Shown here one piece after another: positions 11,256 through 23,000 of a stretch of DNA of 64,000 nucleotides (its first letter is position 1; each line of letters starts with the position of its first letter). Position numbers and translations under genes: made by a program. Below the pieces are notes generated by a model. The model was given only the letters and a program-made list of their open reading frames with translations. It had not been told where the DNA came from and ran no database searches. Origin of the DNA: Pseudopithomyces maydicus (lineage: Eukaryota; Ascomycota; Dothideomycetes; Pleosporales; Didymosphaeriaceae); NCBI GenBank assembly GCA_026873275.1, contig JANTUC010000011.1:372001-436000 (forward strand), in the 5' to 3' direction.

Positions 11256-13660
11256 ATGCTTCGGCGAACGCGTTGCATTCGCACTTGCGACGTTGTAGTT
11301 GCGAAGAGGTATGCGATAAGGGGTTTTTCGAGTACGGCGAGGCGATTAGGGTACGATGATACGATTCAGAATCTTAAGATTGGCGCACATACGCGGGTTA
11401 TCTTCCAGGGCTTTACCGGAAAGCAGGTATGTAGGTTACGTACCTGATCCTTCAAAAAAGCGCACTCGATTCTCTATTCATATGTCCTCTTCTTATCCAT
11501 TCCCCAAGCATGCAACATCTGTGGATCCCGTGTATAATTTACTCTTGTGCTGAGACTTCCCCGGTGGACAGGCCACAGCCAATGCCCAGGAATCCATCGA
11601 TTGGGGCACCAACATCGTGGGCGGCACGAACCCGAAAAAGCCGGCACCGAACACCTGGGACGTCCGGTCGTGGGGAGCGTCAGGGAGGCCATGAAGGAAC
11701 TCAAGCCGGACGCTACGGGTATCTATGTAGCGGCGCACCAGGCGGCTGCCGCCATCGAGGAGGCCATCGAGGCAGAGGTGCCGCTCATCGTTGCGGTGGC
11801 GGAGCATATACCCCTGCACGATATCATGCGGGTAAGTTGCATATATGTGCAAGAAAATGAACATACATATCAATCTACAAGTAAAGAAATTGGGTTGATA
11901 GTAAATACAGATCCACAGCATGCTCGCAACGCAGAGTAAATCCAGACTCGTCGGCGCCAACGCCCCAGGCATCATCTCCGCGATAGGAAGATGCAGAATC
12001 GGGTTCCAGCCCCTGCAAACCTTTTCTCCTGGGCACATTGGGATCGTAGCCAAGTCGGGAACGCTGTCGTATGAGACTGTGGGGTCGCTCACGAGAGCTG
12101 GGCTGGGGCAGAGCCTGTGCATTGGGATGGGAGGGGATGTAATTGCTGGAACGAATCATGTGGATGCGTTGAAGGTTTTTGAGCACGATGAAGATACGGA
12201 GGCGATCATTATTGTGGGAGAGCTGGGTGGGACGAGTGAGGAGGAGGCGGCGGAGTGGATTAGAGATTACAGGAAGAGGGTGAGGGATCCGAAGCCAATA
12301 GCTGCCGTCGTTGGTGGATACCAAGCGGCTCCGGGGAAGGTGATGGGTCACGCGGGTGCGTGGACTGGGTTGGGTGAGGGGACGGCAGAGGAGAAGTATA
12401 AGGCGCTTGAGAGTGCGGGCGTGACGATGGTGGATCATCCTGCGAAGTTCGGCGCGGTGATGAAGGATGTTTTGGCGAAGTCTGGGCGGAATGTGAAGAA
12501 GATTGTAAGTTCACGGGCAGGAAAGGGGAATCCACGACTTGCTAAGGGTAATCTAGGAACGGTCCGCTGCTCAAGCACAGCAGCGGCGATTGTATCATAC
12601 AACATCCCACTTCTCTCCAAGACCAAGTCCCGCATCTTCACAGCAAAAGCGCTCTCTACACATCAACGCAGAACAATCCACCAATCTTCTCAAATCCTAC
12701 AGCATAAACATATCCCCCACCCCATCGACAACCCCCGAATCAAACCACTTTCTCGGCATAACCGTAGCTCGCTCCGCCCGCTCCCCCTGTATAATCGCCG
12801 CACCTACCGCCCTCCCCTCCCAACTCCCCCACCGGGTCCGCCGCTTCCCATTCGACTACCGCGAAGGGCCCTCTCCCAAAGCCATCACTGACGCCCTATC
12901 CTACCTCCAACTCGACGCGGCGCCCCCTAAAGCCAAAGCCCAAACCGCCTCCCTCATCTCCAACCTCTGGACCTTATACCGTGAAAAAGAAGCCATCACC
13001 ACCACAGTCTCGCTCTCCGTTCCCGACGACGCAGATGAAATCACAGTCTACGACGCCTACCTCTTCTTCGACGACGCAGCTTTCAAGTCGAATAAGAGGC
13101 AAGAAGATGTCCACGCCCTTCGCGACATGGAATCTGTCACGGAAACAGACCTCGAAGCCGAAGCCTCAGGCATCGTATACATCCCACTTAACCCCTCCTT
13201 TCCAGACTCCGTCTCCTCTTCCGAATCCGCTCCTCGCCCTCTCATCGGCACTCTCGTCAACGGCGCCGGCCTCGCCATGAACACCAACGATGTCCTCCAC
13301 ACGCGCCTCTCTCCGCTCACCTCATCCGCCAACTTCCTCGACACGGGCGGCAAAGCCACCTCCGAGACGATCAAGACCAGCTTCAAGCTCATCCTCTCGG
13401 ATCCGCGCGTGGACGTCGTGTTCGTGAACATTTTCGGCGGGCTGACGCTGTGCGATATGATAGCTGAGGGGATCGTTCGGGCGTTCGAGGAGGTCGGGGT
13501 GGGCAAGCCGGTGGTGGTGAGGTTGAGGGGGACAAATGAGGAGAAGGGCAGGGAAGTGTTGGAGAGGAGTGGGTTGGGGATAAAGGCGTTTGATGGGTTT
13601 GAGGAGGCGGTGGAGGAGGTGGGGAGGTTGGTGAGGTTGGTAAGGGAGGGGAAGAAGTAG
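11256..13660 (+). CDS. Succinyl-CoA ligase alpha-beta fusion protein, mitochondrial
   Basis: The first half is a complete succinyl-CoA ligase alpha subunit: presequence (MLRRTRCIRTCDVV...RGFSSTARRL), CoA-binding start (RVIFQGFTGKQATANAQESI), IPLHDIMRIHSMLATQSKSRLVGAN and the phosphohistidine loop VMGHAGAW. The frame then continues into a beta-type half carrying VNGAGLAMNTNDV, NFLDTGGKA and VNIFGGLTLCDMIAEGI. Between them lies a roughly 40-residue linker rich in Arg/Ser (RRLYHTTSHFSPRPSP...KRSLHINAEQ) that resembles a buried presequence. The beta half lacks the glycine-rich ATP-grasp loop (KAQxLAGGRGKG) and the VEVNP metal-site block. Exons are 11256-11426, 11572-11831, 11911-12504 and 12557-13660, all phase 0. 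Exon 2 needs one extra base at or beside the A5 run 11635-11639. Length is about 709 residues. It may be a paralogue, not the main TCA-cycle enzyme. Confidence 0.85.
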
Positions 13661-14840
13661 GGGATGGTGGAGGAGGTCTTTTGCTTTACTCGATCTCTGT
13701 CTAATCATCCCATTGTATCTAATTTCGTATATGTGTGTTTCATCCGTTTGAGCTTTTCCGGTTCTTGTGACATGACTGGAAAAAATGACTTCCTGACTTC
13801 GCTGGCAATTCGAGTTTCCTACTATGGCAGGTATCTTGGTAGGCAGATAGGGAGCGTGGGAATTCTAACATGTTGATATTGATGGAGCTACTCAGGTGAT
13901 ACCGAATTTGTGATACTATATTCTATCAAAAAGAAACGAGTCCATGTCAATGTACAGCTCGGGTGGGAAGTATTCCCTTTTTGTTTTCGGCTCAGTTATT
14001 CTATCGTACCACGAGCAACCTCTCATTTACAATCCACATGCCAAGATGGTCATACTATCTGCTTTGAATCGGCGGATAACTGCATCCGGTGCCAATTCGT
14101 TATCGTACTCTTCATCTTTCTTATGCCCAGCGATCCTCTCATACTAATACCTCTTTTCTGTCAGCGATTATCTTTATATATTACTCAAAGATTCTGTACA
14201 ATTCTAAGATTCAAGCACTATAAGGACCACGATTATGAATCATTACCAAGTCTTAATTCCGATCAACAACATGCCATAGACACTTTAAGGGACATGTCTA
14301 CATTGTGACAAGGAGGGCGGTTTTGGGGCGCTGTACTGTCTTTGCTCGAATTCTGTGTTGAAACTGCTGCGGAAGAGTATCCGTGAACATATAGTGTCAT
14401 TGTGGCGGCGGGACCTGTTCCGTACGTGCTAGCATTTTTTACGAGGATCTATGGGAGATACAGAACGCGCAGTAATATCCTGCAGATATATTTTCGTCAT
14501 GTCTTCCTTGTGTGTTACGTACCTGCGCCACTATTCCTCGTTTAAGGGATGGTTTGGACTTTGTTTGACCGATGTGATGACACTTTTCAAAATATGTGAT
14601 ACACTTTTTTACTGAATCAAATACATAAAATCTTACATGGGGCTCCGCAAATTTTCTTCGGAGAGAAGAAGGAGGTAACAGGCACATGGAAAGCGTTCTG
14701 AACATATTGATTGGTAGTTTCCAACAGTAAATTGATTGCTCCATCAATCCGTCTTTGCAGCCTGAACAAACAACCGCCTTACAGACAACTTCAGCTTTGG
14801 AGAATCGGGATTGAAACCAGAAACTATTTATGTACATGCC
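13661..14840. other. Gene-poor AT-richer stretch
   Basis: There are only short frames without family resemblance. A Cys-containing frame at 14439-14837 (minus) sits directly downstream of the small secreted-protein candidate and might be part of it through an unresolved splice. No repeats stand out. Confidence 0.5.
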
Positions 14841-15196
14841 TCAATCAAACACATAATCTCCCAACAAAAACGCCTGTCTTAAAGTCTTTCTCAGTCAAGT
14901 TCCTTACATTGTTGTATCAAACTCAACTTACACCGTCATTGAAAGACCTGGTGGTAGTCTAGGGCAAGTTAGCATACAGACTTTTGTGTGTTTGACATAC
15001 GTGAACTTACACCCGAGGGGCAAGTGCAGATTTCAACAAAGTCCGCTTCGAGAATAACGCTAACCTTGCAGGGGAAACTTCAGTTTATTTCGTGACGAGA
15101 ATGATCTAGGTGACTCACGGATCCTACACCCGCACATTCTGCGGCGTAAGCAGAGATGCCGAATGCGGCTGGGAGAAGGAAGAGGATGGATCGCAT
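14841..15196 (-). CDS. Candidate small secreted cysteine protein (multi-exon, low confidence)
   Basis: ATG 15196 opens a strong signal peptide (MRSILFLLPAAFGISAYA) followed by AECAGVGS. Introns with good signals follow: 15118-15065 (GTGAGT), 15010-14959 (GTAAGT with a GCTAAC branch and CTAG end) and possibly 14931-14874 (GTAAGT, ACAG). Exons are 15196-15119, 15064-15011, 14958-14932 and 14873-14841. The mature peptide is about 45 residues, with cysteines in AECAG and EICTCPSG. If the third intron is not removed, the protein ends at 14923 after NDGVS. All exon junctions keep frame. It could be an effector-like or other secreted peptide; no family is recognised. It is isolated in a gene-poor stretch. 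The model rests on splice signals and the signal peptide alone. Confidence 0.42.
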
Positions 15197-16552
15197 TTTT
15201 AAGTCTGGTACGGATGTCTTGAGGAGTAAAAGACGAAATTTATTGGAAGCAGAGGAGATCACGTCGAGAGGAAGAAGGACCACAATTTATATCTAGATTT
15301 TCACAGTGATGATCAGTGCTTGCATTACGTGTAACTCGTGAATTCGCCTAACATCTCCAAATTGAGATTATTCTGTTTGTTACACGTTATTTTTCTTTCC
15401 CATTTCCCGATAGGTTTCCGGGCACTCTACGTCGAGATCGCGGTTATTCGTCTGTGTTGCTACAGAACATCCAGCATCCGATGCTAGCAATGTTACTTCC
15501 CGGCGCGGCAAAAGGGCCATAGTGAACTTTTAGAACACAACATTACCTACGTAATGCACTTGATCGAGTGTTTTATTGATGTTTTAAAAAGTAATTCTGA
15601 CCAACACTGGGTCACTCATCGCGATACCAGGGTGGAGACCCGGCCATGCGGTTGGCTATAACTTTATCGAGAAGACAAACGGTCTGCATAAGCGATTGAG
15701 TTTATGGAAAATGGTCAGTGCCAGGACCTGAATGCAACCGTTGAAATCATGCCTATTTCGTCTAGAAAATAATCTGGTAGACTCCGGCACCTCGGCGACT
15801 TGGCCCTACCGTACCCTTTAATATGTGATAACGCATGTAGTATTCTACTATCTAACTTGTATTTGTAAAGTATTCAGAATTAAATAAATATCATTTCTTC
15901 ATGATATGTGCTAATGTCATTTTTGCGTGGCCGATTACATACCAATTCCATGTCAAGCACCCTCCAGCATTTTCTTACCCCTTCCAGTAGTACAAAAAGC
16001 TCAATTGAGATGATATACAGAAAATGAAAATGTGCAGATGGCCAATCTTAGAGAGCTCGCCTCGCTAGGAAAGGCTGTGTCACTGGACAAACCACATCGC
16101 CATGCTAGGAAATACTACCGACGAAAGAGTCTCATTTCTTACCGCAGACAACTGACATCTCTTAGGGAGCACGCTTAAGACTTACGGCCGTAATAATATC
16201 ATAAGTGATAGTGTTTATTTTACTAACGACTGTTTATAGTATGAAGTGGACAGCAAAAATACCAAATTAGATATGACTGGGCGCGTAAATGGGGTAAATG
16301 GAGTTTGATGTAAATTCAAACCGAAGCTTAGCACGATAACGCTGAACCAGCAACCAACATACATTAACACCAACTCAGCATACATAAAAACCTCCACATA
16401 TGATAAAGAAATAACACCGCCAAGCTCCGCAACCCCCCATCTCCCTTAGCGATCCCATGGTCATCCCAACCCACCTGATCATACATGTACCCTAGCAACA
16501 CCAACGACAATCACCAACCCCCTTCCAAAAGGAAGAAAGAAAAAAAAGCGAA
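15197..16552. other. Gene-poor stretch, no gene seen
   Basis: This region is AT-richer than the flanks and has only short frames. No hairpins, repeats or RNA gene signatures are evident. It separates the candidate secreted peptide from the gene at 16553. Confidence 0.55.
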
Positions 16553-17014
16553 ATGCCAGACTACCTCCTCTCCCTCCTCATCTCCGGCCGGGGCGACGAC
16601 CCCAACCACCGCTCCCACTGGGCCCTAGCCATCCACCTTCCCTCCTCCAACTCCAACTCCAACTCCAACATCTGCACCCTCCACCAGGTAAACCTCATCA
16701 GCGAAGCCGGGTTGATCTACCAATTCGAGACGCGCAGGGGCCAACTGCTCGACGGGCCGGGCGTGGAGGGGTATTTTCAGCTGGCGCGCTTCGACGCGGA
16801 TGAGCATGGGAGAGTGACGCGGCTTATCGCTGGGGAGCCTGCGCCGCGGAATGGGAGGGATAGGTGTCAGGATTGGGTGTTGGGGTGTGTGGTTGTGCTG
16901 GAGACGGAGGAGTTGGTGGGGGATGGGATGGCGGAGTTGGTAAATAGGCTGGTGGGGAAGAATGTCGAGGAAGTAAAGGAGATACTTAAAGATAGGTGGT
17001 GTGGGAATGGGTAG
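16553..17014 (+). CDS. Small fungal-specific protein (DUF6914-like, tentative)
   Basis: A single-exon frame of 153 residues. It starts MPDYLLSLLISGRGDDPNHRSHWALAIHLP and continues with a Ser-Asn microsatellite (about four TCCAAC units), HQVNLISEAGLIYQFETRRGQLL and a C-terminal DWVLGCVVVLETEELVGDGMAELVNRLVGKNVEEVKE helix region. The pattern of a His-containing substrate-like strand followed by a helical cap recalls a small family of fungal proteins of unknown function, DUF6914 as I remember it; I cannot confirm this without a search. No signal peptide, membrane segment or catalytic motif is evident. The polypurine tract AAAGAAAAAAAAGCGAA just before ATG supports the chosen start. Confidence 0.65.
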   Translation: MPDYLLSLLISGRGDDPNHRSHWALAIHLPSSNSNSNSNICTLHQVNLISEAGLIYQFETRRGQLLDGPGVEGYFQLARFDADEHGRVTRLIAGEPAPRNGRDRCQDWVLGCVVVLETEELVGDGMAELVNRLVGKNVEEVKEILKDRWCGNG

Positions 17015-17678
17015 TTGTTATATGGATCATTTTCCCCGTGCGAGAGCGAATATCACGTCAAGGTAGAACATGTACAACATCTACCAGATCAAAATCACCA
17101 TCCTAATTCATCAACACCACAATTGTAGAAGTTTGACTGAAATTCTATTCTTCATCAATGCTCACTCATCCCATCTATACGATCCCCAATCCGCTCCTCC
17201 CCTCTTCCTACTACTCAACTGACCACTCAGTGGCCACCTCCCACCACACCGTCAATAAAAAAAAGGGGTATAGCATAAAAACACGTACATACGAATCGAA
17301 CATGTCCTCGAACTCTTGACAATGCCCCCAAAATAAAGCACTTCAATCCCACGTATTACATCCTCCTCTCTCTTTCCACCTCTTCACTCAATACATGCTC
17401 GAAATATGTACTCAAAATATTTTAATCGTTTCGCACCGGTGAGCCCACACTTTTCTGAAGCAAAGCTCTGGAAAGGCGGGGCGTGAAAGGAATGAGAGAA
17501 CCAGAGAGATATGGAGAGAGAGAGAGAAAGGAGAAACGGGAATCAGAAAAGCATGAACACAGCCACCTAAGCCGTCCACGCAATCACCCTCTTGATCTCA
17601 ACCTTGCACGCCCCGCCCTTCTGCGTTGCATGGGTTGCATGCGTCGCAGCCGGCTTGGGTGGTTGCTTATCTGCAAAT
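17015..17678. other. Convergent 3' intergenic region
   Basis: This is the 3' space shared with the GH72 gene. It contains a GA-rich simple tract near 17510-17530. No gene is seen. Confidence 0.65.
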
Positions 17679-19252
17679 TTACAACATCAGCACAGCGAAA
17701 AAGGTTGCGGCAAGGAGGGTCCATGTGCTTGTAATCTTACTAGCAGCACCATCCTTGTCGTCATCCTTCTTTGCATCACCAGAGTTTCCTGAGGAGGAAC
17801 CCTGGGGGCTGGAAGTCTCACCGCTGGGCGTGTTGACGCCATCGTTGCTAAGAAGCTTAAGATTAAGGTCCTTCACCTCGCCGTTGGCAGATCCGTAGAC
17901 CTTGTTCGGGCTCTTAGTGTCGGTGACCTTGACCAGCTTGCCGTTGGTGGGCTTGTCAATACCGTTCTTGATGATGGTCTGGCAGCCAGGGCAAACGGCA
18001 GGGATGGTGAAGTTGGAGTCGAAAGCGTCATTCGTAATGAGCTTCTTGTCGCACTTGGGAGCCTTGACGGAGGTGGCGGAGGCCTTGAGGTCCTGGATCT
18101 TGGACATATCGAGCTTGTTAAACTGCGACTGAAGAGCGTCGTAGTCGGAGCGGAGGTTGACGGTGCCATCCTCGTTGATGACGGCGAGACCGTAATTAGA
18201 CTCTTCTTGGCTGTACTCGTAGACGAGACCACCGCTGAGGGCAGTCATCTTATCACCGTAGAGAGCAGCAACCTCGTCAAAGACACGCGGCATGACCTCG
18301 TTGCAGCCGTACTCAGAGAAGAAGACGGGGATGCTGCTGTCCTTGAACATGGCGACGAGCTTGTCGTAGCCTGCAGACTGGAAAGTAGCATCACCACCGC
18401 ACCAGGAGTAAGAGTTGAGACCGAAGATGTCGGACTCGGATCCATCACCGTTGTCGCACTGCATGTACGCCCAGGTGTCTTGGAGGATTTCACGGACGTC
18501 AGCAGCGGAGTAACCGACGGGAATGGTGCGATCGGCATGGTTCTTGATGTATGCCTTCAGGTCACGTTGGACAGCCTTTTGCAGGTTAGCCTCACGATGT
18601 TTGGGGAAGGGGGAATCTTAAACTTACCCGGATGTACTGGGGATTAACCTTACCCGTGTCCATATCGTTCATGACCTCGTTGGCCGAGAAGAAAGCGAGG
18701 GTGTTGGGGTAGTTCTTGAAGTTCTCCACGACACCGAAGATCCTCTTCAGGTAGTCCTTGTGGTAACTGGTCCATGGCTCGGCCCGGTTGATGCTCTCAC
18801 CGGACTGAGGGCCGTTGACGTCGATGATCATGTAGATACCGGCCGAGTTGAAGATGGAGGCGCAATCGTCGTGGTTAAGGGTGGGGTCGACGTTGTACAC
18901 ACGGATGGTGTTGGCACCAAGCTTCTGGAGCATGATGGCATCGCGCAAACAGACTTCCTTGTTCGTCAAGGGGTCACTACCCTCTTGAGGCTTGTAGCCT
19001 GCCTGGCCGCCGGGCTGGTAGTCAACACCGACGATCATGAAGCGCTTCTTGGAAACGGTGTCGAACAGGTCCTGGCCCTTGACCTCGACCGGGTGGACGG
19101 CGACGGCAACGCTCGTCAGGAGGCCGGTGACCACGGCGAGGGAGCTGAGAATCTATGCACTGTCAGGCGTCTGCCCGTGGCCATGCTGTACCCCGTGTCG
19201 CTGTGCGTGTGCGAGTTGGCGATCGGGGCGGTATACAACTTACCGAACGCAT
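17679..19252 (-). CDS. GPI-anchored GH72 beta-1,3-glucanosyltransferase (GAS/GEL family)
   Basis: This enzyme elongates and remodels beta-1,3-glucan at the plasma membrane and wall. The spliced 476-residue protein has a signal peptide (MRSILSSLAVVTGLLTSVAVA), the GH72 domain from VKGQDLFDTVSKKRFMIVGVDYQPGG onward, the acid/base glutamate in AFFSANEVMND and the nucleophile in VFFSEYGCN. A Cys-containing segment follows (KCDKKLI...VCPGCQTII), then a Ser/Gly/Asp-rich stalk (SSPQGSSSGNSGDAKK) and a hydrophobic tail (TWTLLAATFFAVLML) for GPI transfer. No CBM43 (X8) module is visible, so it belongs to the short GH72 group. Exons are 19252-19244, 19152-18628 and 18575-17679; the first intron splits the signal peptide after three codons, at MRS. 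Confidence 0.95.
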
Positions 19253-20090
19253 TGTGAATGAGTGTCTTGGTTCGTCAAAGGAATGTCAAAAAAGTAAGGG
19301 CGCGTCAAAAAACCGTACTAGTCGGCTGGGCGGTAGAGAGAGGGGTGCAGAGATATAGATGCAGGTGTACCGTAGGGCGGTCAACAAACAGGCAAGCAGG
19401 TCCTTCTCGAAATTACAGGTCACGGGAAGCGGTGGGACAGGTGGACAGGCGGAGTGTGAAGGAGCGACGTGCGAGATATGTAAAGAGCGTGTGGTGCGTC
19501 GAGCACAGAGCAACAGCAAACGAGCGCAGCAAATGGCGCAGCAGCAACAAAGACCGACGAGAGGGTGGGAAGGAGGGAGAGGATGGAGAGGTTGCAAGCA
19601 CTGCCCACGGGCGGATAAGCGTTGTATAAGATTACGGCCCAATTTCAGTAGGTCTAGTCGCAACCCCGAGTATAGCGCAATCGAGTAGTGTCCGAAACGC
19701 TAGCCAGGGCCCGTGCCGCTTGTCTGCAGCCACTGAGGCGCCAACCACGCCCGGGACCCTGCCCAGCGCCGCGCCGTGCTTGTTTCACCACCACACAGCG
19801 GACCTCCGACGAGGGAGCAGCCCTCTGCCCAGTCAGCCGCCTGGAAATGCTGCTATTTGGGGAATCTACACGACTCGACACACCACAGCAGAGTTGCCCT
19901 CGTCGTCGCAGGCGGCAGGCGGCAGGCGGCAGTCGATCATCCGATGGTACATTTCTTGCTGTACATAAAATCTATACTACACACCCCAGCACAACACCAC
20001 CCCAGCCAGTCCGCCCTTGTGCAATGTGCTCCCATCATCGAACGCCCGGTCCGTGCGCATGGGCCATTCATCCATGGCATTGTTGTCTAC
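19253..20090. other. GH72 upstream region
   Basis: This is the promoter/5' UTR of GH72 on one side and the 3' flank of the Arf-GEF gene on the other. The 19550-19800 part, read on minus, is CT-rich and may be 5' UTR. No gene is supported. Confidence 0.6.
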
Positions 20091-23000
20091 CTATGCCTCT
20101 TCTTTCTCTTGACCCTCTTCAGGCGCGCTGTCCGCCTTGTCTTCCGTTGCGACCGCCTGTTCGGCTTCCTTCTCCTTTGTTGCTGCCTCCTTTGCTTTCC
20201 TTTCAACCCGCGGCTTCTTCGCCTCGTCCGGGAAAAGCTCGGCGAAAAAGTTGGGCAGGAACCGATTGATGCGCTTCCACGTCTCGTTCCACAGCTCCTC
20301 TCCTTCGGGCTTCTCGTCGGGCGGCACGAGGTAGCCGCCGCTTGACAGCACGAGGAGCATGTTCTTAAGATTCTCCGCCACCGCTTCTTCCTGTTTCTTT
20401 GTTAGCCTGTATGTGCAGTGTCGGTGAACGGAAGCGACTTACCAGGTTGTCGCCTTGCCCGCTGTTCATCAGCCGGTCCATGATGGTGATGATCTTCAGC
20501 CAAAGGTCCAGTAGGTCTGCCGTCTCAGAGAGCATAACCAGATAGTGCAGGAACACCTTAGAAAGCAGCGTCGCTGCACGAACCCGCGTTTCGCTCATGC
20601 CCAGCGGATCCGATTGGTACACTTCCGGCTTCAAGAGCTGCGCGATGAGGGGAAACAGGACTTCGCTGAAGATTGCTGTCCATTCCTTGTGGTCCGGTGA
20701 TGCAAGCTCATTCGATAGTAGCGTTCGCTGAAGCGCCCCAAAGGCTTGTTGACGGATCTCTCGGCAGGGATTGAGACACTGGTGTGTAAGTGTCTTCAAG
20801 ATCGGTGACCAGTACGCAGTCCATGCTACTCAATGTAAGCCTCTCTGTGTGCTCTGCGTGGGCAAGAAACATACCTTCAGTAGCCTCGAGATGGGACTGC
20901 TCGATAAAATTGGACACTTTGCTGGTCATCTGGAAGACAATTGTCATGGCAGTGCTTCCCCGGACAACGACCTCGTCGCTCCTGCTCCCAGTCAGTCACT
21001 ATGCAGTTAACCACTTTTCGTATACGTACTCTGGTTTCTTAGACTTGGGCGCTTTCCCTCGTCGCACAGCCTGATCATATAGCTGTTCTTGCCTCGCCCC
21101 AACTTGTGCCGTGTTAGCAAACTCATTGAGAAGCGCGATCGTAGCCTCGTAGTTATCTGCTGTGACGCCAGGCAATGAAGAAGTCGTTAGATCTTCTACG
21201 AGCTGGAAGACCTCGCCGGCAGCCTCTGGCACACGCTGGAGTTTGTTCAGTATAGCCCAGAAGTCTGGGGAGCTGGCCAGCTCGACCCGGAGTCCATTGG
21301 GACCCTTCAGGCAGTCCGCCAGACCCTTCAACAATGGATCTGCACATTGCTTCAGAAGCTCCTCATCGAACTTGGAGAACGTGTGAAGAAGAACAGGAGC
21401 TCTGATAAAGTCGTGGTCCTAAATCTGTCAGCCAAAGTTGCAGAAATACCAGAAGTGACTTACGTTGCTGGCTTTCAATATGCTCAGTAGGTAGTATACA
21501 CATCTCGCTATCAACACCGGGTGAAGCTTTGCTGCATCCTTTATCACAGTCGACAAAGCATCCGCAACATCCTTGGCTAGCTCTTGTACCGTTTCATCGT
21601 CCCTAAGAGAGAGCACAGTGGCCAATTCTAGGACAAACACCAAGCTGGGGTCATAGGTCGGTCGGTTCAGCTTAGACTTGTTTCCATTGGTACGCGGGGT
21701 GGTGGTCGAGGGAAGCTCGGGTTTCACCACAATGACCCTTGGTGATCCTTCTTCGGGTATTTGCTCGAGGAGTGACATGAGCAATGAACGGAGAGAGTCC
21801 AAAGGCAGTTGACTTATGTTCGCCAATATGTCCTCGAAATGGCACTCTTTTACCGTGTCCACGGTGCAAAGAGTGTATTCGATCTCCTGGTCAGACGGCT
21901 CCGGTGGTTCATCGTTAGCGAAGCTAGACACATAGGACGACAACGCTGAAAAGATGCCTGTGTCTGCAGGACGTTCGACTCGGTCGATAATCTGAGCCGG
22001 GCTCTGAAGCGGTATCGGCGGGAGAGCGAGAGTCTTTTGGAACGATAAAAAGTAAGGGGGTATCAGCGAATTGACAAACAGATTGACCATGATGTGTATT
22101 AGCTAGGAGCTGAATTAGTTACGTAAAAATGAGGCACATCAGTTGAACTTACATGATTCCATCCATCTCGAATTGAGGCTTCGTTACTTTTGATGACTTG
22201 GAACAACACGACAGTAGCGAGCTGCGCTCTTCCATCACGTCCAAATCGCACCGCAGTCTCACTGACCATGACGCTCTTCTTCTCCACTTGCACTTCAGTG
22301 TTCAGCGAGGTGCTAGGCGGAATATCGGGCGCAAGAGTGCTGATGTATGCGAGGCATGAAATGATTCGGTCCAACGCCTCCGTCAGCTGGTACTTGGCCG
22401 CAATTTGGGCGCATTGGTCGAAGCCAGTTACCACACGAGAAAAGACGGCATCATCGGTAGCTGACATGAACACGTACGATAGCGTAGCGACGATAGGCTT
22501 CCAAGTCGCAGCGAACATATCCGCGTCAAATATGTTCGTGTCACAAAGGACAAGATCTGAAGTCGACTGGGTCTTGATCAAAAGCTCTTTCCATGCAGAG
22601 TCGTAGGCATGACGGGTCTCGTGCTCCTCCGGCAAGATGATCTCATGCGTTTTGATGGACTCGTAAATGCATTTCAAGTATTCCATGTCAAAGTCCTTAC
22701 CATCATTAACGCCGCGCAGGTTTCTTGCGAAGTCTCCCAGAGCCATTCGCTTGTCGTTCTTGACCTGGGGATTGTGCTGATCGGTGTTCAGCATGATGGT
22801 GGCGTAAACCAAGACGTAAAGAGCATCTAAATTCGCAATATCGCCCGATCCGACTTGTTGGAAGTATTGTGCCGAAAATTCGGTGACGATGCGTTCGATA
22901 AGTGCAGACTCGCCAGGAAGACGGAAGGTGTTCAGCATACGTCTAAGAGCTTCATCCACACGAAGGTTTGAGAAGTCAAACTCAGCAATGAAAGCCTGGA

